A stretch of 64,000 nucleotides of DNA. Origin: Stigonema ocellatum SAG 48.90 = DSM 106950. GTDB lineage: Bacteria; Cyanobacteriota; Cyanobacteriia; Cyanobacteriales; Nostocaceae. The stretch's first letter is position 1. Every line of letters starts with the position of its first letter. The stretch is taken from assembly GCA_016903675.1 (NCBI GenBank), contig JADQBA010000035.1, positions 1-64,000 of the forward strand, in the 5' to 3' direction. Of this stretch, positions 1-9,599 are shown in pieces. The notes below the pieces were generated by a model. That model saw only the letters and a list, made by a program, of their open reading frames with translations. It was not told the DNA's origin and made no database searches. Made by a program: the position numbers and the translations under genes.

Positions 1-41
1 AAATGATTCGCTTACCTTCGAGAAACCCGGTATCTACGGAC

Positions 42-134
42 TAGTACCGCAAAGCGCGAATTCGTAATTCGTAATTCGTAATTCATACACCGCAAGCGTT
101 TCATTAAATTGGAATGGGTGGTTTATTTCCGCCG
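42..134 (+). repeat. Direct repeat copy A (93 bp)
   Basis: It begins TAGTACCGCAAAGCGCGAATT, carries a run of GTAATTC heptamers, then ACACCGCAAGCGTTTCATT and GGAATGGGTGG. It matches copy B at 260-345 almost base for base, but has one more GTAATTC heptamer. Confidence 0.85.
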
Positions 135-259
135 TAATGTACTTTAGCGCTTCTCGTGTTTAAAGCCAGACACGCCTGAGTGCGATCGGACCCTCTACCA
201 ATTTGGGCTAGGGGTTGGGGGTGAGGGAGTGCTGTATGTACTCCGAGTGAGAACCGCTA

Positions 260-345
260 TAGTACCGCAAAGCGCGAATTCGTAATTCGTAATTCATACA
301 CCGCAAGCGTTTCATTAATTTGGAATGGGTGGCTTATTTACGCCG
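260..345 (+). repeat. Direct repeat copy B (86 bp)
   Basis: Second copy of the 42-134 repeat, one 7-bp GTAATTC unit shorter and with a few substitutions near the right end (GGCTTATTTACGCCG against GGTTTATTTCCGCCG). The GTAATTC heptamer is also found at 53650-53690 next to other repeats. Confidence 0.85.
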
Positions 346-459
346 ACCTGTACTAGTCAGTTTGGAATTAAAATAGGATTACCATAGCGAAATCCAAATA
401 TATTTAATTCAAAATTATTTAAAATAGTGTAAAATCATACCGAAATCGCAATAAGCCTA

Positions 460-1140
460 ATGATCAAACAAGCTTTATCAGCTAAGGCATTGCTGAAGAT
501 TCTGGTCATTGATGACCACGAATCAGTGCTGGGTGGAACAATCGATGTGCTGCGAAAACACTACCCAGATGCGGAATTTATGACCGCCCTAACTGGGAAC
601 AATGCGCTAAATCAGTTGACTAGCTCACAGCCCGAGCTCGTTGTTATGGATCTTTCAATTCCTGAAAGTTTTGGCTTGACAGCACGACCTAATACAGGTC
701 TGCAGCTTCTCAGAACTTTGATGAAAAACTATCCGAACCTGAATCTTGTTGTCCAAAGCGCTCATGTCAGAACACTGGTAAGGGTTAGACCTGATATTGA
801 TGCTCATAAAGGAGGCTTTACAGTCGCAGATAAAAGTTTGACTAGCAAGGAAATGTTGACCAGAGTTGATTGGGCATTACAGGGATTAACTCATACAAAA
901 GACATCAAAGGTATTCATTCGGGATTAGAAGTGAAACCAGAGTGGCTCCAAGTGCTGACTCTAGCATTTCAGGAAGGATTACAAGATAAGGCAATTGCAG
1001 AGCGAATGTGTGTATCTGAACGTATGGTACGTCATTATTGGAGTAAACTACAAGACGCTTTAGAAGTTTATCCAGAAGAGGGAAAAAATATCCGAATTCA
1101 AACTCAAATGCGAGCCCGAGAAGAAGGGTTGATTGATTAG
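460..1140 (+). CDS. Response regulator, receiver plus LuxR-type HTH
   Basis: Cytoplasmic DNA-binding response regulator of 226 residues. The receiver domain covers about residues 12-135. The acidic pair is D18-D19 (ILVIDD), the phospho-acceptor is D64 (VVMDLS), and a conserved-type lysine follows in VADKSL. The C-terminal 65 residues fit a NarL/LuxR-like helix-turn-helix (KAIAERMCVSERMVRHYWSKL), although the spacing differs from classic NarL. The CHASE2 kinase starts 85 bp downstream on the same strand, so the two are the likely cognate pair. The spacer carries a 15-bp unit (AATAAACAATTCCCC) repeated about three times. Target genes cannot be read from the sequence. Confidence 0.88.
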   Translation: MIKQALSAKALLKILVIDDHESVLGGTIDVLRKHYPDAEFMTALTGNNALNQLTSSQPELVVMDLSIPESFGLTARPNTGLQLLRTLMKNYPNLNLVVQSAHVRTLVRVRPDIDAHKGGFTVADKSLTSKEMLTRVDWALQGLTHTKDIKGIHSGLEVKPEWLQVLTLAFQEGLQDKAIAERMCVSERMVRHYWSKLQDALEVYPEEGKNIRIQTQMRAREEGLID

Positions 1141-1225
1141 TTAGTTGTGAGTTGTGAGTTGTTGGTTAAACAATCAATAATTCCCCAATAAACAATTCCC
1201 CAATAAACAATTCCCTAATAAACAA

Positions 1226-3115
1226 ATGACTCAGCCTGGAATTTGGAAAAGAATCAAAGATGAAATAGCTCTTTGGCGTATAGGTGCATTACCAGGCATT
1301 GCAGTGATGGCGCTAGTGATTATCCTCCGTTTAATTGGTTCAATGCAATCTTTAGAGTGGCTGGCTTTTGATAGTTTTCTCAGTCTGCGCCCTAGTGAAC
1401 CTATTGAAGAACGAATTCTGATTGTGGGGATTAATGAAGATGATATTCGTAGTGTAGGATCTTATTCAATACCAGATCGAGAAATTGCAGTCATGCTCAG
1501 GAAATTGCAATCCCTAGAACCAAGGATTATTGGTATTGATATTTTTCAAAATTTACCTGTTGAGCCAGGTTATCGTGAACTTGTATCCACTTTAAAGGGC
1601 ATAAAAAATTTAATTGGCATCGAAAAAATATTGTATGATAAAATTGATCCACCACCAGCATTGCCACCTGAAAAAGTTGGATTTGCAGATAAAATTACGG
1701 ATTTTGACGGCAATTTGAGACGTAGTTTGCTGTTGCTTGGGTCAACACCTCAATCATATAAGTTATCTTTGACTTTATGTTTGGCACAAGCTTATTTAGC
1801 TCATGAAGGTATTAGCTTAGAAAATGGGATTCGCGATCGCGCTGCTTTAAGGTTCGGCAATACTGAACTACCCAGGGTTTTGTCCAACTCTGGGGGATAT
1901 GTACGAACCGATGCAAGTGGTTTTCAGGTACTACTCAATTTTCGCAGTGGTCGAGAACGATTTAGAACTATTACTCTAGGTGATCTCAAAACAGGGAATT
2001 TTGATCCTAACTGGATACGAGATCGCATTGTGATTATTGGGATAACTGCCCCTAGCGTTAAAGACTTCGTCACGACTTCCGCAATTACATCCACCAAACC
2101 TGCATCAGGGCAAGTTTATGGAGTAGAAATTCAAGCTCATGCTGTTAGCCAAATTATTAGTGCAGTGCTTGACTCTAGACCACTATTAAACACTTGGTCA
2201 GACCCGTGGGAATATCTGTGGATCATCAGCTGGGGTATGTTCGGAATTGCTTTGCCTAGGCTGACAAAATATCCGTTCAGAAATTTTATAGCTGTTGGTA
2301 TTGCTACCACTAGCCTAATATTCATGAGTTATTTACTTCTCATTTGGGGGTGGTGGGTTCCAGTTATGCCAGCAATGCTTGTATTAGCTTTCAATAGTCT
2401 AGGACTAACCGCTTTATATGAATACGATCAAGCTTTGCAGTCTAAAATTAAGGCTCGCCAAGCGATCATTGAACGCACATTTGAAACAATTCACAATGGT
2501 CCTCTGCAAACCCTTGCTAAAACTTTGAAGTATATTCGAGAGCAGACTTTGCCCCCAAACGAATTACTACCAGAACTGGAAAAAGAACTGGAAAACCTAA
2601 ATGATGAGCTACGGGGAGTTTATGGATATTTGCAACAGGAACCCCTCACTCAAGATAATAATCTTTATTTAGGAAGAGGGATAGAACTCAATATGCAAGA
2701 CCCTATTCACGAAATTCTCTATCAAGTTTATAGTCATACCTTAGAGCGAGACTTTCCCTCCTTTAAAACCATCAAGGTGAAAGTCCGTTCATTTGATCCA
2801 ATAGACGATCGCAACTTAAGTATTGAACAAAAACAAGGACTCTGCCGATTTCTAGAAGAAGCTTTGTGCAATGTTGGGAGACACGCTGTAGAAGTTACCC
2901 GTCTCGAAGTCACTTGCTATTACAAAGAAGGCTGTTACACTCTCAGCATTATCGATAATGGCGTGGGCATCAAATCATCAAAAGAAGGTCGAGGAACACA
3001 ACAGATGAGAAATTTAGCTCAAAAACTTAAAGGGAAATTTAGCCGATCAACTGTTTCTCCTCACGGTACTCTTTGTGAGTTGTCTTGGCCTGCATCAAGG
3101 TTTAGACTTTGGTAA
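1226..3115 (+). CDS. CHASE2-domain sensor histidine kinase
   Basis: Membrane sensor kinase of 629 residues. A first hydrophobic helix at about residues 20-40 is followed by an extracytoplasmic CHASE2 sensing domain (about 45-310; note ERILIVGINEDDI and RIVIIGITAPS). Three closely packed membrane helices follow (about 328-398). The cytoplasmic half has a HisKA_3-like dimerisation helix with the probable phospho-histidine in ETIHNGPLQTLAK (about residue 420). A short HATPase_c domain ends it (ALCNVGRHA as N box, IIDNGVGI as G1, GRGTQQMRNLA as G2). CHASE2 domains are thought to sense extracellular signals; the ligand here is unknown. It probably phosphorylates the response regulator encoded just upstream. 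Confidence 0.9.
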   Translation: MTQPGIWKRIKDEIALWRIGALPGIAVMALVIILRLIGSMQSLEWLAFDSFLSLRPSEPIEERILIVGINEDDIRSVGSYSIPDREIAVMLRKLQSLEPRIIGIDIFQNLPVEPGYRELVSTLKGIKNLIGIEKILYDKIDPPPALPPEKVGFADKITDFDGNLRRSLLLLGSTPQSYKLSLTLCLAQAYLAHEGISLENGIRDRAALRFGNTELPRVLSNSGGYVRTDASGFQVLLNFRSGRERFRTITLGDLKTGNFDPNWIRDRIVIIGITAPSVKDFVTTSAITSTKPASGQVYGVEIQAHAVSQIISAVLDSRPLLNTWSDPWEYLWIISWGMFGIALPRLTKYPFRNFIAVGIATTSLIFMSYLLLIWGWWVPVMPAMLVLAFNSLGLTALYEYDQALQSKIKARQAIIERTFETIHNGPLQTLAKTLKYIREQTLPPNELLPELEKELENLNDELRGVYGYLQQEPLTQDNNLYLGRGIELNMQDPIHEILYQVYSHTLERDFPSFKTIKVKVRSFDPIDDRNLSIEQKQGLCRFLEEALCNVGRHAVEVTRLEVTCYYKEGCYTLSIIDNGVGIKSSKEGRGTQQMRNLAQKLKGKFSRSTVSPHGTLCELSWPASRFRLW

Positions 3116-3762
3116 TTTCATATATTGCAGCAGCGTTCCTACCAACAACGTCACGGGGTCTTCCACGTTGAAAAATGTTGACGCCTTTGTTCCGCCCGTC
3201 TCGTCCCGTGTGCGGTTATTCGTTGTAGTAAGGCGGCAACATTTTTCTGTTGACAATGCGTGACGCACAAATCCAAAAAAATGGGGCGACCTTCCAGATC
3301 GGTGTGTTGGTCACAAATTTTTTTATCCATCCTGAATACTGCTGGGACAGATGAAGAGTATATTCAGTGATGTGTGTGTTTTGCGAAAGACGCTGCTTGA
3401 AGAACAGCACTTACGTAAGAGGTTGTTTGAAAAGTTGTTGGCGGTATCGAAGCACTTATTCAGGACTTACGCAAAAATTGCCAGAAACCTTGATTTATCG
3501 AACCGCCAAGACGCCAAGACCGCCAAGAATTGGTAGAGAGTGCGATCACCAACAACAAACTGTGCGGATGCGCCACGCACAACCAACATTAATGGTGAAC
3601 TAAAAAGAGCAACTTGGGTTATTATATAGCATTCATCAAGTGATGTGCATTGCTACTTAGCTAAAAATTCAGACCAAACACTTAGTAAGCTACCAAACTG
3701 ACTGCCCAGTTTGGGAGAATTCAGTTGTGTGCATGTTTTTCGTTCCTTCATCTATCATAGTC
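3116..3762. other. Gene-free spacer with inverted repeat and repeat debris
   Basis: No supported gene. It holds an 18-bp inverted repeat (3170-3187 with 3230-3247, one mismatch). A lone CAGGACTTACGCA end at 3461-3475 resembles the terminal repeat of the MITEs at 13.5 and 53.4 kb. A CCGCCAAGACGCCAAG string is a common dispersed motif in this window. The short open frames here overlap each other and look random. Confidence 0.6.
3170..3247. repeat. Inverted repeat, 18-bp arms
   Basis: GAAAAATGTTGACGCCTT pairs with AAGGCGGCAACATTTTTC at 17 of 18 positions around a 42-base centre. It lies 55 bp after the CHASE2 kinase stop codon. It could act as a terminator-like or processing hairpin, or be a tiny mobile element. 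Confidence 0.6.
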
Positions 3763-4938
3763 ATGACAAACATCCTTATCCAGGGATGGCGATCCATTCC
3801 CCATTCCTACTCCATTGTTAATCAATTTCAGTGTTTAGAACTACTAAAGCGACCTGACGTCCAGATTTTTCATGAAGATTTGCCATTTTTTCAAAAAGAT
3901 TGGCAATCAATCAATGGAATTTTTGATAAAACTGCTGAAATTGCACTGCAAACTATTCCTCAGCCTTCTTCAAACCTGCAATTTGACGCAGTATTACGTA
4001 TATGTTACCCATATAATCTTGAGGCATCTTCTGCACCAAAAACCTGTGTGTTTGGTACTGCTGAAGTAGGCAATGTTACTCCTAATATGTTATCAAATCA
4101 TTCCTCCCTTAGGGAAGCTCATAGTAGCTCAGATAGTATTATCATCACACCTTCTCATTGGTCACGCTTAGGATTTATTAACAGTGGTGCTGATCCATCG
4201 CGTGTAGTTATAGTTCCCCATGGGTTTGATCCAAATATCTATAAACCTTTAAGTGACGAGGAGCGGAATAAATTGCGTTCAGAATTGGGTTGGTCAGGCT
4301 TTATTTTTCTGAATGTCGGTTCACTGACTCCCAATAAAGGACTTCGTTTTTTATTGAATGCTTTTGCTGTAGTTATGGATAAATATCCTGATGCAAAATT
4401 AGTTTTTAAAGGCTTAGACTCTTTATATCCCTCTAAGGAGCTTTTAATCAAAAATATTGAAGAATTGAAATATTTTGACACCGAAAAGATTATGCAACGG
4501 TTGATATATATTGGAGAAACAATACCCTTTTCTAAGGTTTCACAGTTGTATCAAGCTGCTGATGCTTATGTATCGCCTTATTTTACAGAAGGTTTTAATA
4601 TGCCAGTTTTAGAGGCAATTGCTTGTGGATTGCCCGTGATCTGTACAAAAGGTGGACCGACGGATGATTTTACTACACAAGATTTTGCTCTATACATAGA
4701 GAGCAAACTTCAAGAATTCAAATTGGACGAGCATAACACTGGATTAATGCTAGTCCCTGACATCAAACATTTAATTGAACTTATGACAGTAGTCATTGAA
4801 CGTCGGGATTTCATCGCTCTAGCCCGGATTAATGGACCATTATTCGTAACTGCAAGATTTACCTGGCAAAAAGTTATAGACCAACTGCTTAATGTACTCA
4901 TACCGTCAGAAAAATTTACAATTATGACTAACGAGTAA
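3763..4938 (+). CDS. Family 4-type glycosyltransferase (GT-B fold)
   Basis: Cytoplasmic sugar transferase of 391 residues when read from the ATG in MTNILIQGWRS. Earlier in-frame GTG and ATG codons add an unlikely hydrophobic stub. The N-terminal half is a diverged acceptor domain. The C-terminal half is a clear GT1/GT4 domain: HGFDPNIYKP, the glycine-rich strand FLNVGSLTPNKGLRFLL, and the nucleotide-sugar site SPYFTEGFNMPVLEAIACGLPVI, with the E-x7-E motif (E in TEGF and in VLEA). This fits transfer from an NDP- or UDP-sugar to a glycan or lipid. It stands alone, so the substrate cannot be guessed. Confidence 0.87.
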   Translation: MTNILIQGWRSIPHSYSIVNQFQCLELLKRPDVQIFHEDLPFFQKDWQSINGIFDKTAEIALQTIPQPSSNLQFDAVLRICYPYNLEASSAPKTCVFGTAEVGNVTPNMLSNHSSLREAHSSSDSIIITPSHWSRLGFINSGADPSRVVIVPHGFDPNIYKPLSDEERNKLRSELGWSGFIFLNVGSLTPNKGLRFLLNAFAVVMDKYPDAKLVFKGLDSLYPSKELLIKNIEELKYFDTEKIMQRLIYIGETIPFSKVSQLYQAADAYVSPYFTEGFNMPVLEAIACGLPVICTKGGPTDDFTTQDFALYIESKLQEFKLDEHNTGLMLVPDIKHLIELMTVVIERRDFIALARINGPLFVTARFTWQKVIDQLLNVLIPSEKFTIMTNE

Positions 4939-5000
4939 TTTTCATAGGGTGGTTGGAATTAACAACTCCCTAGGGCATAATAAACAGGGTAGGCTGAAAA

Positions 5001-5324
5001 GTGTCAAAATCCGCTCACCTAATGTATAATCCTATACCTAATTCAGATAAAATCCGTGTTCATGTCATCGTTTCAGGGAAAGTCCAAGGGGTAGGCTATC
5101 GCTATGCCACTGTGGATACAGCTAGCCAATTAGGATTAAGTGGTTGGGCGCGAAATCTCCCAGATAGTCGCGTGGAAGCAGTCTTTGAAGGTAGACGTGA
5201 GATTGTGGAAGAAATGATTCGTTGGTGCTACCAAGGACCACCTGCTGCTATGGTTAAAGAGGTTGTGGTAAAGTACGAGGACGCGGAAGGGTTGCGGGGA
5301 TTTGAAGTTAGGGTTTTTGAATAG
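5001..5324 (+). CDS. acyP: Acylphosphatase
   Basis: Small cytoplasmic enzyme (107 residues from a GTG start; an internal ATG eight codons in gives 100) that hydrolyses carboxyl-phosphate bonds of acylphosphates. The family signature is complete: GKVQGVGYRYAT, with the phosphate-binding arginine, and GWARNLPDSRVEAVFEG, with the catalytic asparagine. The domain fills the protein. A GGGTAGG sequence 10 bases before the GTG could act as ribosome binding site, which is why the longer form is kept. Its neighbours are unrelated, as is usual for this gene. Confidence 0.93.
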   Translation: MSKSAHLMYNPIPNSDKIRVHVIVSGKVQGVGYRYATVDTASQLGLSGWARNLPDSRVEAVFEGRREIVEEMIRWCYQGPPAAMVKEVVVKYEDAEGLRGFEVRVFE

Positions 5325-5509
5325 AACGAACCATAGAGAAGCTGCGGAATGCAGAGGACAGAGGGGACAAGGGGGACTAGCCGCTACGCGGAAATTCACG
5401 CATTCACGCATTCAAAAGTCAAAACTTAAAACACTTTTGACTTTTGACTTTTGACTTTTGACTTCCCCGAAGGGGTGGGGGTGTTTGTAATTCCTGGGCA
5501 GATTGCTAT

Positions 5510-6826
5510 ATGACGATACCTTTAATACAAACGTTGCAATTGATTGGGAATCCGACGAGGTTTCTGGAGGGGTGCGCTGCTAGGTATGGTGACACTTTTA
5601 CGGTGCGGGTGTTGGGGTTGAATTCACCGCCAGTGGTGTTTTTTAGGAGTCCTGAGGCGATGGCTGATTGTTTTGCGGTTCCAGCGAAAGAGTTGGATTT
5701 TAAGAAGGCAACTCATGTATTTCAACCGTTGTTTGGGGAGAATTCCATTGTATTGCTTGAAGGGCGATCGCACCATCTTCAACGACAGTTATTGATGCCG
5801 ACTTTTCATGGCGATCGCCTGAAAGCTTACGGACAATTAATTTGTCAAATTACTCAAGAAGTTACCCGAAGTTGGACAGCAGGTTCATCGATTTCTATGC
5901 AGCAAGTGATGCCAGATATCACTTTGCAAATTATCTTACAAGTGGTGTTTGGTATGAGTCCTGGTGTACGTTACCAACAATTAAAAGAACTGTTGAGTTC
6001 ACTGTTAGAAGATGTAACAAAACCTTGGTATTCCAGCTTGTTTTTCTTTCCGCCACTGCAAAAAGATTTGGGTGCTTGGAGTCCTTGGGGACAGTTTCTC
6101 CGACGGCGAGAGGAAATTGACCAACTTATCTATAGAGAGATTTATGAACGGCGTTTGTTAAATGATGGTTCCCGTACAGATATTCTGAGTCTGCTGATGT
6201 CGGCGTGTGATGAAGATGGACAGCAGATGACTGATATGGAGTTACGCGATCAATTGGTTTCTCTGTTGCTTTTAGGTTACGAAACGACTGCCGCTGTTTT
6301 GGCTTGGGTATTTTATTTAATTCACTTCCACCCTGAGGTAAAATATCGGCTAATGCAAGAATTAGATGGTTTGGGAACTCAACTAAATCCTGATGATATT
6401 TCTCAACTACCTTACCTGACTGCTGTCTGCCAAGAAACACTAAGAATTCATCCTATTGCTTTAATTTGCACTCCGCGAATGGTGAAAGATACAGTAGAAA
6501 TTGCAGGTGATAAGTTTACATCTGGAACAGTTTTAGTACCATGCATTTATTTAGCACATCGTCGGGTCGAAACCTATCCAGAACCAGAAAACTTTAAACC
6601 AGAAAGATTTATCAACCAAAAATTTTCATCTCATGAATATTTGCCCTTCGGCGGTGGTTATCGTGGTTGTATTGGCGCGGCATTTTCAATGTATGAAATG
6701 AAATTAGTACTAGCTACAATTATGTCACAGTTTCAACTAGCCCTTGCTGATTCTCATCCTGTGCATCCGGTACGCCGTGGAATTACCATTGTTCCCTCTG
6801 GTGGTGTGCGGATGGTTGTGAGTTAG
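5510..6826 (+). CDS. Cytochrome P450 (CYP110-like)
   Basis: Soluble haem monooxygenase of 438 residues. The oxygen-binding I-helix is LLLLGYETTAAVLAW (about residues 250-264), the K-helix ExxR is ETLRIHP, and the haem loop LPFGGGYRGCIG (about residues 378-389) carries the cysteine ligand. The motif is unusual only in having Y where many members have P or S. The opening region (NPTRFLEGCAARYGDTF, then LLMPTFHGDRLKAYGQL) resembles the cyanobacterial CYP110 family, some of whose members hydroxylate fatty acids or terpenes. It lies just upstream of a DUF2993 gene and crtO, so a lipid-soluble substrate is plausible, but this is inference. A GGGGAGT heptad array starts right after the stop codon. 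Confidence 0.93.
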   Translation: MTIPLIQTLQLIGNPTRFLEGCAARYGDTFTVRVLGLNSPPVVFFRSPEAMADCFAVPAKELDFKKATHVFQPLFGENSIVLLEGRSHHLQRQLLMPTFHGDRLKAYGQLICQITQEVTRSWTAGSSISMQQVMPDITLQIILQVVFGMSPGVRYQQLKELLSSLLEDVTKPWYSSLFFFPPLQKDLGAWSPWGQFLRRREEIDQLIYREIYERRLLNDGSRTDILSLLMSACDEDGQQMTDMELRDQLVSLLLLGYETTAAVLAWVFYLIHFHPEVKYRLMQELDGLGTQLNPDDISQLPYLTAVCQETLRIHPIALICTPRMVKDTVEIAGDKFTSGTVLVPCIYLAHRRVETYPEPENFKPERFINQKFSSHEYLPFGGGYRGCIGAAFSMYEMKLVLATIMSQFQLALADSHPVHPVRRGITIVPSGGVRMVVS

Positions 6827-6884
6827 GAGTGGGGAGTGGGGAGTGGGGAGTGGGGAGTGGGGAGTGGAAATGGGGAGTGGAGGG
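6827..6884 (+). repeat. GGGGAGT heptad array
   Basis: About seven copies of the 7-base unit GGGGAGT begin directly after the P450 stop codon. The same unit, or its complement, recurs at 9942, 23064, 26460, 32407, 42225, 44350, 47310 and 51555. This is a short tandem repeat of the type common in Nostocales genomes. Confidence 0.9.
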
Positions 6885-6999
6885 TTTATAATTTTAAGTT
6901 AAGGGTGCCACCAATTTGTATATTTCGTTATGTAGATACGCTGCTTATTGTTCAGTGTCTATAGTAAGAGGTGATAGGATACGAGAAGATGATTAATGT

Positions 7000-7737
7000 A
7001 TGGTAAAGGAGCAACGGGTAGAGGCGCAACTGCTTTCGCAGGAAGCTGAAAGGAGAGTATCTGACCAACTTGATAAAGTAGAAAAAATAAACTTAGATGT
7101 GCAAACTGACCTGCTGAAAATAGTTCAGGGACAGGCTGATGGGATTTCCTTTGCAGGTGAGGGATTGGTCATGAAAGGCATCCGCGTGCAGGAAATAAAA
7201 CTGCAAACAGATAGTGTCGGCATTAATCCTTTTAGCGCTCTTTTTGGTCAAATTGAACTGAATCAGCCAGTAAATGCCAGTGCTCGTATTGTACTGACAG
7301 AAGTAGATATTAACCGCGCCTTGACCTCGGATTATCTCCGCAGCCTGATGCAGAACTTTGATTTTAATGTAAGAGGCGAAATGGTGAGTTTGCAGCTTCA
7401 AGAGATACAAATTCACCTACCAGGCGGTGGCAAAATGGAATTCACAGGCAAAGTGTTCTTACAAGAAAAAGGCATAACTCGCCCGTTGGGTTTTACGGCG
7501 AGAGTTCGCCCCCGCACTCAGCCGCAACCTATAATGATCGAAAGTTTTAACTGTACTCAAGGTGAGGATATTTCAGTAGATGTAATTGTTGGCTTAATGC
7601 ACAAGGTAAAGGAACTTGTTAATTTACCACATTTTGAGTTCGACGATATGGCACTCCGCATTAAAAATCTGGAGGTGCAACAGGGCAAGTTAATACTTTT
7701 GGCAGATGCTCAGGTGAGACAAATACCTTCGACTTGA
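7000..7737 (+). CDS. DUF2993 (LmeA-like) protein
   Basis: Protein of 245 residues with the DUF2993 pattern. It has an N-terminal LSQEAERRVSDQLDKVEKINLDV segment, then a beta-rich body with repeated VNASARIVLTEVDINRAL and GKMEFTGKVFL stretches. In actinobacteria the related LmeA is a periplasmic lipid-binding protein. Here there is no convincing signal peptide, so it may stay at the inner face of a membrane. Many cyanobacteria keep several such genes of unknown function. It lies between a P450 and crtO on the same strand, which hints at hydrophobic ligands, but no biochemical role can be assigned. Confidence 0.8.
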   Translation: MVKEQRVEAQLLSQEAERRVSDQLDKVEKINLDVQTDLLKIVQGQADGISFAGEGLVMKGIRVQEIKLQTDSVGINPFSALFGQIELNQPVNASARIVLTEVDINRALTSDYLRSLMQNFDFNVRGEMVSLQLQEIQIHLPGGGKMEFTGKVFLQEKGITRPLGFTARVRPRTQPQPIMIESFNCTQGEDISVDVIVGLMHKVKELVNLPHFEFDDMALRIKNLEVQQGKLILLADAQVRQIPST

Positions 7738-7885
7738 ATAAGGGAGTTGGGAGTAGGTAGGGGCGGGGTAACCCCACCCGAACGTCCGTGGGGAAAAATA
7801 ATTTTCATTGTTCTAACTGCCGAATGATATATTGTTTTGCAGTTTTTGTAATATTGAGGTGCTACCATATTTAAATACTTCAACT

Positions 7886-9580
7886 ATGCAAGTGTATGAT
7901 GTTGTCATTATTGGAGCAGGACACAATGGGTTGGTATGTGCTGCTTATTTACTGAAAGCTGGCTACAGTGTTTTGCTACTAGAAAAGCGTTCTGTCCCTG
8001 GTGGTGCAGCAACAACTGAGGAATGTTTGCCAAAAGAAGCTCCTGGATTTAAGTTTAACTTGTGTGCTATTGACCATGAGTTTATTCACCTCGGACCAGT
8101 TGTTGAAGAATTAGAACTGGAAAAATACGGCTTGAAATATTTGGAGTGCGATCCAGTTGTTTTTTGCCCACACCCTGACGGTTCGTATTTCTTAGGTCAT
8201 AAATCTGTGGAAAAAACCTGTGCAGAAATTGCCCGTTATAATGAGCGTGATGCTAAAAAATACGCAGAATTTACAGACTACTGGCAGCGGGCCCTTGGTG
8301 CAATGATTCCCATGTTTAACGCGCCACCAAAGTCAGTTTTAGATATTCTTGGCAACTACGACATTGCAAAGTTGAAAGATTTATTTTCAGTCATTGGTTC
8401 ACCATCCAAGACGCTGGACTTTATTCGCAATATGCTAACCAGCGCTGAGGATATTCTTAACGAGTGGTTTGACTCAGAATTTCTTAAAGCACCAATGGCA
8501 AGACTAGCAGCCGAACTCGGTGCGCCGCCTTCACAAAAAACTCTTGCCATTGGTGCAATTATGATGGCAATGCGTCATAATCCAGGTATGGCAAGACCGC
8601 GTGGTGGTACTGGTGCACTGGTGCAAGGGTTAGTGAATTTGGTGACAAGTAAAGGCGGTGTCATTCTGACGGACCAGCATGTTGAAAAAGTATTGGTTGA
8701 TAATGGTTGTGCGGTAGGTGTGCGGGTTGCAAATGGCACCGAGTATCGGGCTAAGTACGGGGTGATCTCAAATATTGATGCTAAACGGCTATTTTTGCAA
8801 TTGATGGATAGTAGTGATGTTGATGCTGCTGATCCAAATTTGCGGGAAAGATTAGAACGTCGTATTGTTAACAACAACGAAACCATTCTCAAAATTGACT
8901 TAGCTTTAAACGAACCGCTGCGCTTTGAACACCACGAACATAAGGATGAATATCTCATTGGATCTGTGTTGATTGCAGATTCTATTGCTCATGTGGAACA
9001 GGCACATAGTAAATGTACCTTAGGAGAGATACCAGATTCTGATCCATCTATGTATTTGGTAGTGCCGACAATGCTAGATCCGTCCATGGCGCCACCTGGT
9101 AAGCATACCGCGTGGATTGAGTTTTTTGCTCCGTATCAGATTGCGGGTGCAGAGGGTACGGGTTTGAAGGGTACGGGGTGGACTGATGAACTCAAGCACA
9201 AAGTTGCAGACAGGGTGATTGATAAACTAGCAGATTATGCACCAAATGTCAAGAGTGCAGCGATCGCTCGCCATGTAGAAAGTCCGGCAGAACTGGGAGA
9301 AAGATTGGGTGCGTACAAGGGGAATTATTACCATATCGATATGACGTTGGATCAGATGGTGTTTTTCCGTCCTTTGCCAGAGTTGGCAAATTACAAAACA
9401 CCCATTGAGGGTTTATTTCTTACAGGTGCTGGAACTCATCCAGGTGGTTCCATTTCCGGAATGCCAGGACGTAACTGTGCACGGATATTTTTGCAGGCAA
9501 AACACCCAATCGCCCAGACTCTGAAAGATGCACGGGATTCCATTAAATCAACAGTTGAGTCGGTGTTTAAGATTAATTAG
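7886..9580 (+). CDS. crtO: Beta-carotene ketolase CrtO
   Basis: FAD-dependent ketolase of 564 residues that adds the 4-keto group to beta-carotene, giving echinenone and possibly canthaxanthin. The FAD dinucleotide loop is at the very start (VVIIGAGHNGLVCAAYLL) with LLEKRSVPGGAATTE behind it. The C-terminal signature is LTGAGTHPGGSISGMPGRN. Long stretches (INHEFI-type AIDHEFIHLGPV, ARPRGGTGAL, MAPPGKHTAWIEFFAPY) follow the pattern of Synechocystis CrtO as I recall it. The in-frame TTG at 7832 would add 18 atypical residues, so the ATG before MQVYDVVIIG was chosen. Echinenone is also the ligand precursor for orange carotenoid protein, which is not in this window. Confidence 0.93.
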   Translation: MQVYDVVIIGAGHNGLVCAAYLLKAGYSVLLLEKRSVPGGAATTEECLPKEAPGFKFNLCAIDHEFIHLGPVVEELELEKYGLKYLECDPVVFCPHPDGSYFLGHKSVEKTCAEIARYNERDAKKYAEFTDYWQRALGAMIPMFNAPPKSVLDILGNYDIAKLKDLFSVIGSPSKTLDFIRNMLTSAEDILNEWFDSEFLKAPMARLAAELGAPPSQKTLAIGAIMMAMRHNPGMARPRGGTGALVQGLVNLVTSKGGVILTDQHVEKVLVDNGCAVGVRVANGTEYRAKYGVISNIDAKRLFLQLMDSSDVDAADPNLRERLERRIVNNNETILKIDLALNEPLRFEHHEHKDEYLIGSVLIADSIAHVEQAHSKCTLGEIPDSDPSMYLVVPTMLDPSMAPPGKHTAWIEFFAPYQIAGAEGTGLKGTGWTDELKHKVADRVIDKLADYAPNVKSAAIARHVESPAELGERLGAYKGNYYHIDMTLDQMVFFRPLPELANYKTPIEGLFLTGAGTHPGGSISGMPGRNCARIFLQAKHPIAQTLKDARDSIKSTVESVFKIN

Positions 9581-9599
9581 CTGTTGCACGTTGATATTG

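Larger units (their letters stand above)
1..459. other. Gene-free left edge with repeats
   Basis: No credible gene is seen here. The stretch holds two near-identical 90-bp direct repeats (separate entries) and fragments of a dispersed repeat: the opening AAATGATTCGC...GAGAAACCCGG and the later CTAGTCAGTTTGGAAT...AAATAGGATT (352-385) recur together at 19593-19682. The AT-rich last 80 bases must hold the promoter of the response regulator, but no single -10 box stands out. Confidence 0.7.

Noticed and set aside
3351..3603. Two overlapping open frames of 61 and 78 codons
   Set aside because: They cover a MITE end and the CCGCCAAGAC repeat; no start context.
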